Part shown: piece after piece, positions 1-3,487 of the stretch | How the letters are laid out: every line of letters begins with the position of its first letter | Numbering within the stretch: position 1 is the first letter of the stretch | Assembly (NCBI GenBank): GCA_037969565.1 | Contig: JBBKXQ010000088.1 | Location: forward strand, 1 to 5,727 | Length of the DNA stretch: 5,727 bases | Source of the DNA: SZUA-35 sp037969565 | Lineage (GTDB): Bacteria; Actinomycetota; Acidimicrobiia; Acidimicrobiales; SZUA-35 | Direction: 5' to 3' | The notes under the pieces: generated by a model | Told to the model about the DNA's origin: nothing | The model's database searches: none | The model's input: only the letters and a program-made list of their open reading frames with translations | Program-made: the position numbers and the translations under genes

Positions 1-32
1 CGCGAAAACGGTGACCGACGGCCTGGCGGGCC

Positions 33-646
33 TCACGCGCTGGTGACCCTGCGGCTATTCGGCATGACCACTGGATTCTGCCGGAGCCTGGCGCTGACCA
101 AGCCGATCACGATGGCTCCAGCACCCATCGAGCACCCAGCAGCTAACCATGCATAGCTGAAGCCGATCGTTTCAGCGATCTTGCCGAACGTCATGGGTCC
201 GAACACCGAGCCGCAGGCCGCACCTGCCTGCGTGATCGAAGTGGCGAATCCAGGAGCTGATGGGTTCAGCTTCACCACCGACAACACGAATACCGCTGGC
301 CAACCCCATCCGAAGCAGAACGCGGCGATGGCACCTGTCGTGTACAGGCCCGGACGGCCAGTAGCCAGGAGGGCAAAGCCCCCAGCATCTCTGCGGCCCA
401 GCCAGCGACAACTGCGAAGACGACGCCTGACGGGTAGTAGACCGAACTCAGAAGTCCGAACTGCGCCAATTCGATTCCGAGGTCAGCACGTAGTTGGACC
501 CCGAGCGCCCCCACGAGGAACATAGGCAGAGTGGCGCAGGTCGATACTGCTGCGACGGCGACCATCTGCGAGCGGAGAACGCTGCTCGTCGTGGGGGACG
601 CCGTGACACTAATAACGCGACCGAGCGTTGAACGGCAAACCAGCAT
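33..646 (-). pseudogene. MFS transporter remnant, internally deleted and frameshifted
   Basis: Two pieces of a major facilitator superfamily permease lie in different minus-strand frames. The N-terminal piece (from ATG at 646 or 565 down to about 383) has a hydrophobic first helix (TLPMFLVGALGVQLRADLG), a second helix and the motif-A-like loop ending GWAAEMLG. The C-terminal piece (about 380 to the stop at 33) reads GFALLATGRPG, then FGWGWPAVF, NPSAPGFATSITQAGA and VFGPMTFGKIAE, which match TM9-12 of this family. TM3-TM8, about 200 residues, are absent, so the remnant is about half the usual 400 residues. The frame changes at the join, beside a run of five C (379-383). Start choice: ATG 646 has a GAGG 11-15 nt upstream on the minus strand but overlaps the upstream acyl-CoA dehydrogenase gene; ATG 565 avoids overlap but lacks a ribosome site. 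It cannot make a working permease. The substrate cannot be told. Confidence 0.75.
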
Positions 647-1019
647 CGACTCGCACCTCGCGCGGGAGGCCGAGCACTCGCTCGCCGAGGATATTGCGCT
701 GGATCTCATCGGTACCCCCGCGTATTGACAGGGATGGAGCCGTCAGAAACAAGGTCACCCATGCCCCGTCGCCTACCAAGCCACTCGGACCTGCGAGGTC
801 GAGCGCGAGCGCCGCCAACTCCTTGAAGCCCGCAACCGTTCGTAGCTTGGCCCCCGACCCTGCGGCACCGGGGTCGGACCCAGCAGCCTGGGCGGCGTCA
901 GCTCGTAATGCTGTCAACTGAGCCACTCGTTGGTTGCTCCATGCCCGGGTCAGCCTTTGGCGCATCACTGGGCCGTAGCCGACGTAGCTCGATGCGAGAC
1001 GCAAGACGTCATCGGCCAT
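609..1019 (-). pseudogene. Acyl-CoA dehydrogenase, C-terminal domain only
   Basis: The reading frame matches the C-terminal four-helix domain of FadE-type, FAD-dependent acyl-CoA dehydrogenases, which catalyse the first oxidation step of fatty acyl-CoA breakdown. Visible marks are a VMRQRLTRAW helix, a GSGAKL segment, ALALDLAGPSGLVG, and the signature SIRGGTDEIQRNILGERVLGLPRE close to the end (split here: SIRGGTDEIQRN then ILGERVLGLPRE). The TAG stop at 609 gives the usual C-terminus. Upstream of about 1019 the frame meets stops (TAG at 1029 and 1035), and no other frame supplies the N-terminal and beta-barrel domains, about 250 residues. Without them FAD and substrate binding are incomplete, so the fragment should be inactive. 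It is followed on the same strand by the transporter remnant, overlapping it or 43 nt away depending on the start used. Confidence 0.8.
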
Positions 1020-1131
1020 GCTGGCCAACTATGCCTACGTGTCGTTCGTATTGGGGGAAAACTTGGACATCGACGAGTCTGTTCCTGTTCTCACAACCAT
1101 CTGGACCCGCGCTCTCGGCCTCGATCGATAG
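1018..1131 (+). pseudogene. Probable TetR-type regulator, C-terminal tail only
   Basis: A short plus-strand frame from about 1018 to the TAG at 1129-1131 reads MLANYAYVSFVLGENL, then DIDESVPVLTTIWTRALGLD. Two amphipathic helices ending in W-x-x-ALGLD resemble the last helices (alpha-8 and alpha-9, dimer interface) of TetR-family transcriptional repressors. No helix-turn-helix DNA-binding domain is present: an in-frame TAG lies at 985 and the DNA to the left is the acyl-CoA dehydrogenase fragment on the other strand. The natural arrangement would be a TetR gene divergent from the dehydrogenase it controls, with one deletion removing both 5' ends and the shared promoter. The tail stops 31 bp before the convergent methyltransferase stop. 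The family call rests on the helical pattern and gene order only. It could be the tail of another helical protein. Confidence 0.45.
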
Positions 1132-1145
1132 ACCGCGGCACAGGC

Positions 1146-1162
1146 CACGGAAGGTCGCCGTG
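1146..1162. terminator. Small hairpin between convergent genes
   Basis: CACGG (1146-1150) and CCGTG (1158-1162) can form a perfect 5-bp stem with a 7-nt loop. It sits in the 31-bp gap between the plus-strand TetR-like stop and the minus-strand methyltransferase stop, where a bidirectional terminator would be expected. There is no clear T tract on either side and the stem is short, so this is a weak call. Confidence 0.25.
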
Positions 1163-1798
1163 TCACCCGATCCGGCGCCTTGCGCGGCGAGCCAGGATCG
1201 TTCCGTGATCGAGCGGGCGCTCGCCATCCAACGGACGGCGGGTCCCGACCTCGATGCTGTCGAAGCCGGCACTCCCCAGTTCGCTGACGATCGTTGCCGG
1301 GCACAGTTCGTAGGCGGTTACGACCTTGTGATCGAAAGGTGAGCCGTGCCTCGGCCGAGTTCGCAGCGAAGAACGACAGGAGGGCCGGGGCTCCCGGTTG
1401 GAGAACACGGAACCACTCATGGAAGGTTTCGGAGAGTTGCTCAGGCGGCGCATGACCGAGTATCGCGAAACGACGCCTGCGAGTGAGGAGTCGGCAACGT
1501 CCAGTGCTGTGAGATCACCCACCTGGAGATCCAGGTCAGGGAACGCACGCTGAGCCTCGGCGATCAACGCCGGCGAGATGTCAAAGCCAAGAGTCATCAA
1601 CCCGAGTTCGGACAAGTACTTGGTGACGTAGCCAGGTCCGCATCCAAAATCAGCGACGACTCCCTCACCGAGAGCCGCCAGTCGGGCAAACTCTGCAAGC
1701 CAAGCACGGTCGGGCGTGTCGCGATCGAGGTCACCGAGAGCGACGGCCGCGTATCGCTCAGCCATGGCGTCGTAGGCGTCTCGAACAAGGTCGTTCAT
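1163..1798 (-). pseudogene. Class I SAM-dependent methyltransferase with two compensating frameshifts
   Basis: From the ATG at 1798 the protein shows an N-terminal helix (AYDAMAERYA, residues 8-17), SAM-binding motif I (VADFGCGPG, 48-56), the ribose-binding acid in GFDIS (D73) and GDLTALD (94-100), as in Methyltransf_25/11-type enzymes. The substrate is unknown. Near 1452-1457 homology passes to another minus-strand frame, which reads HAPPEQLSETFHEWFRVLQ and PGAPALLSFFAANSAEA. Near 1347-1351 it returns to the first frame with HGSPFDHKVVTAYEL and ends RPLDGERPLDHGTILARR. The two indels cancel, so the open frame runs from start to stop but about 35 residues in the middle are nonsense. The start has an AGGG on the minus strand (1806-1809 on the plus strand) about 7 nt upstream. 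It is divergent from the redoxin, with 92 bp between start codons. Confidence 0.8.
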
Positions 1799-1890
1799 TG
1801 GCCCACCCTGCCACGTCCTCGAGCAGGTTCGTCTGTGTCCGCGTGCCGACCCATTTGCCGCGCCGCCTGCGGTCTGTGACTCTGCCGTAC

Positions 1891-2376
1891 ATGATCACCG
1901 ACACGCTCGACATCTCGGCCGAGGATTTCACCTCCGGTACGGGCTGGGACATCAAACTCGAGGGTGCCTGCAAAGGCGAAGTGTGTGTTCCGCTTCCCGA
2001 TGGCTACTCGGCTACTCAAGCTGCGGACCGACTTGGAATGGCCATCGTCAGTGACGACGCCTCCGGTCTCTCGGCCTTCGGCCCCGAGTCGCTCAGTGGA
2101 CGAGCTCTCGTCACCGCCCAAGCCCCGAAGGTGGTCCTTCCCGACCTCGATGGAAATGAGTTCGATCTCTCGTCTCTGCGAGGCAAGAAAGTCGTCGTCG
2201 TTGCCTGGGCTCCCTATTGAGGCTGCCGCTACGACCTGCCAGGTTGGCAGGCACTGAGCGAAGAACTCGCACCCCTCGGCGTCGAGATCGTCACGGTCTG
2301 CCTCGAGCTGAGCGACCCCGAAGTATCACGCCCATTCATCGAGGCGGCAAAGCCGACCCACCCCTCGTTGAGGTAG
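1891..2376 (+). CDS. Redoxin with in-frame TGA at the catalytic Cys position: candidate selenoprotein, C-terminally truncated
   Basis: An AhpC/TSA-TlpA-like thioredoxin-fold protein, which would catalyse thiol-disulfide or peroxide chemistry. From ATG 1891, residues 1-80 form an N-terminal region with two cysteines (GAC27KGEVC32VPLP). The redoxin domain begins at APKVVLPDLDGNEFDLSSLRG and continues KKVVVVAWAPY, then TGA (2218-2220, residue 110), then GCRYDLPGWQALSEEL and VEIVTVCLELSD. Homologues of this family carry Cys in that place (a WASWCGCRYDLP-like motif), so the TGA replaces the nucleophilic Cys and would give a U-G-C motif. The frame stays coding-like for 51 codons after TGA. It then breaks after EAAKPTHPSL, a TAG at 2374 ends it, and the last part of the fold is missing. 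ATG 1891 was preferred because the family's N-terminus starts here; GTG 1876 is an in-frame alternative. A plain nonsense mutation or base error is the rival reading. Confidence 0.7.
2221..2260 (+). promoter_or_regulatory. Candidate bacterial SECIS element after the TGA
   Basis: Directly after the TGA, CCTGCC (2235-2240) and GGCAGG (2246-2251) form a perfect 6-bp upper stem around a 5-nt loop AGGTT. Below it, CGCT (2227-2230) pairs with AGCG (2257-2260), separated by a 4 x 5 internal loop. The loop begins 21 nt after the TGA and has G at its second and third positions followed by U. Known bacterial SECIS elements that bind SelB have a short stem, a small apical loop with an early G (GGU in E. 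coli fdhF) and a loop about 16-37 nt from UGA. All these conditions are met. The DNA also encodes conserved residues (DLPGWQ), so the pairing could be partly chance. Confidence 0.55.
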
Positions 2377-2822
2377 CCCACGGCGGCCTCGGCTGCATGG
2401 TGTCACTCAACGATCTTGCGGATCGCCCGCCTGTGCCGCTTGCCAATGGTCAGGTCCTCGAACTCGGCCGGCATCGGGTGCGGCACATCGATACGCCCCA
2501 CGTGCCCCACGGCTGGGAAGCCCGAGTGCTGTTCGAGGAGACGACCAAAACACTTCTGTGCGGTGATCTCTTCGCCCAACTCGGTCAGGGACCAGCGGTC
2601 ACCTCGAACGATGTGCTCGCTGCCGCGTCGGAGGCAGAGGACGTTTTCGGTGCCAGTTGCATCACTCCAGCCAGTGCGCCGACGATCCGCTCACTCGCAG
2701 AGCTCGACCCAGACATGCTGGCCGTGATGCACGGTTCCAGCGCGACGGGCGACTGCAAAGGCGCACTCCTGGGGTTGGCCGAAGACTATGAACGTCGCCT
2801 GCTGAGCCCGGCCGGAGTCTGA
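2370..2822 (+). pseudogene. Metallo-beta-lactamase-fold protein, C-terminal half
   Basis: From about 2370 the frame reads EVAHGGLGCMVSLNDLADRP, then GQVLELGRHRVRHIDTPHVP, HGWEARVLFEE, TLLCGDLFAQLG and DPDMLAVMHGSS. This is the C-terminal half of a flavodiiron-like (ODP-type) metallo-beta-lactamase fold. Three late metal ligands or their surroundings are visible: the His in DTPHVPH, the Asp in CGDLF and the His in MHGSS. The first half, with the early His/Glu/Asp ligand motif (about 100-130 residues), is missing: the left edge joins the truncated redoxin in another frame. No start codon or ribosome site belongs to this gene, so it is probably not expressed as an enzyme. The intact parent may have sat downstream of the redoxin on the same strand. 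Confidence 0.75.
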
Positions 2823-2823
2823 A

Positions 2824-2843
2824 GCCCAGCAGTCGATTTGGGC
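2824..2843 (+). terminator. Weak hairpin just after the MBL-fold stop
   Basis: GCCCA (2824-2828) can pair with TGGGC (2839-2843) around a 10-nt loop, beginning 2 nt after the TGA stop of the metallo-beta-lactamase-fold fragment. The position suits a terminator, but the stem is only 5 bp and no T run follows. Confidence 0.2.
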
Positions 2844-3166
2844 CTCTACAAAGATCGATGACGCTGCTCGACGCAGACTTTCGACCCACAAGTCGATGCG
2901 CTGAATCACCTCCCCCGAGTCGGCGATCCGAAATCTCGAGTGAGACCTTTCGCCTGCAGCTCAGCTGAGGAGAGCCGATTGGGTCCGTCGGCCAGTCCTG
3001 GCATGGTTCTACGTGCTCTCGCTGGGTGGCAGCGCGGTTCGCACTGGCGGACGTTCAGGTGGCTGCGTCGGGGCGGAGGCCGAGCCCGACCGCCCGGACC
3101 TTGATTTGGTTCAGTGGTTCGCCCGATTCACGGTCGACCAGGAGCGGCTCGAGGACCCGTCCCGAT
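2844..3166. other. Stretch with no assigned gene
   Basis: I find no recognisable gene here. The region lies between the plus-strand MBL-fold fragment and the minus-strand gluconokinase fragment, so it is a convergent tail region. It holds half of a direct repeat and the end of a minus-strand frame, both described separately. A 33-codon minus-strand frame starts at ATG 3002-3004 (MPGLADGPNRLSSAELQAKG). A one-base shift would join it to a longer frame containing RIADSGEVIQRIDLWVESL. Neither matches a family I know, and codon bias there is not convincing. Confidence 0.4.
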
Positions 3167-3210
3167 TCACGGTCGATCAGATTCCGGCAGCGACACCCCA
3201 ACAGCTTCGA
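3055..3210 (-). other. Unrecognised 51-codon frame with an internal 13-residue repeat
   Basis: Between minus-strand stops at 3211-3213 and 3055-3057 lies an open frame containing LIDRESGRVLEPL followed at once by LVDRESGEPLNQI and then KVRAVGLGLRPDAAT before TGA. The two 13-residue units reflect the DNA repeat at 3122-3180. The composition looks protein-like and the end resembles a natural C-terminus, but no start codon belongs to it and I cannot name a family. It overlaps the last codons of the gluconokinase fragment in another frame, so it may be the tail of a different deleted minus-strand gene, or chance. Confidence 0.25.
3122..3180. repeat. Near-identical 20-bp direct repeat with 39-bp period
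   Basis: CCCGATTCACGGTCGACCAG (3122-3141) recurs at 3161-3180 with one change (C to T in the fourth base from the end). The period is 39 bp, a multiple of three. It reads as a repeated RFTVDQ on the plus strand and a repeated DRESG on the minus strand. A coding duplication is the simplest explanation. An operator pair is possible but nothing nearby supports it. Confidence 0.7.
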
Positions 3211-3478
3211 TCACTCGATCCACAACGGTCTCGATGGTGTCTGCCGCATCGATCAGCGCCACCCGTGGTTCGGTCGCCGAAGGAAGCTCGAGGGTTCCGA
3301 ACTGCCTGTCGACCATGGATGATCCCATGAAGTGACCGGGTCGGGTTTCGACGCGTCGCCGCGCATCGGTCAACTCGACGTCCCCGCCGTTCTGGCTGGG
3401 TTCGCCAAACGCTTCGACGACTCCACCACGTGCAGATCGCAGGCATTCGATGGTCAACTTCGGGCCATTGAGGGAGAC
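3167..3478 (-). pseudogene. Gluconokinase (GntK-type) C-terminal fragment
   Basis: Gluconokinase phosphorylates gluconate to 6-phosphogluconate with ATP. The minus-strand frame contains VELTDARRRVETRPGHFMGS, then SMVDRQFGTLELP and ALIDAADTIETVVDRVIEAV. This fits the family's signature R-x-GHFM-x-x-S-x-x-D-x-Q-x-x-TLE-P and the usual closing helix. Going upstream, a Cys (IECLRS) lies 36 residues before HFM, near the spacing of the CSAL motif in E. coli GntK, although CSAL itself is not conserved. The P-loop (G-x-S-G-x-GKS/T) and about the first 65 residues are absent: to the left on this strand the DNA becomes the cyclase gene of the opposite strand. No start codon is evident. The stop is TGA at 3167. 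It is a broken remnant, divergent from the cyclase. Confidence 0.6.
3471..3476 (+). promoter_or_regulatory. Ribosome binding site for the cyclase-ATPase gene
   Basis: AGGGAG lies 11 nt before ATG 3488. This supports ATG 3488 over the in-frame GTG at 3500, which is preceded by a run of six G (3490-3495) that could also serve as a ribosome site. Either start keeps the first zinc-ribbon cysteine. Confidence 0.5.
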
Positions 3479-3487
3479 TGGTGTCGA

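Noticed and set aside
181..525. Plus-strand open frame over the transporter remnant
   Set aside because: The minus strand shows clear MFS helices here, and the plus frame is Pro/Arg-rich without any recognisable motif.
2217..2369. First part of the open frame that leads into the MBL-fold fragment
   Set aside because: It is an out-of-frame reading of the redoxin DNA; redoxin residues after the TGA are clear in the other frame. It is not the start of the MBL-fold protein.
2691..2909. Minus-strand frame starting IQRIDLWVESL and running over the MBL-fold gene
   Set aside because: The larger part is antisense to the MBL-fold fragment. The leading 30 residues look protein-like but match no family I know, so I did not list it as a gene.
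3122..3180. Possible CRISPR array from the repeated 20-mer
   Set aside because: There are only two copies with 19 bp between them, one mismatch, and no further units or cas genes. The 39-bp period fits a coding duplication better.
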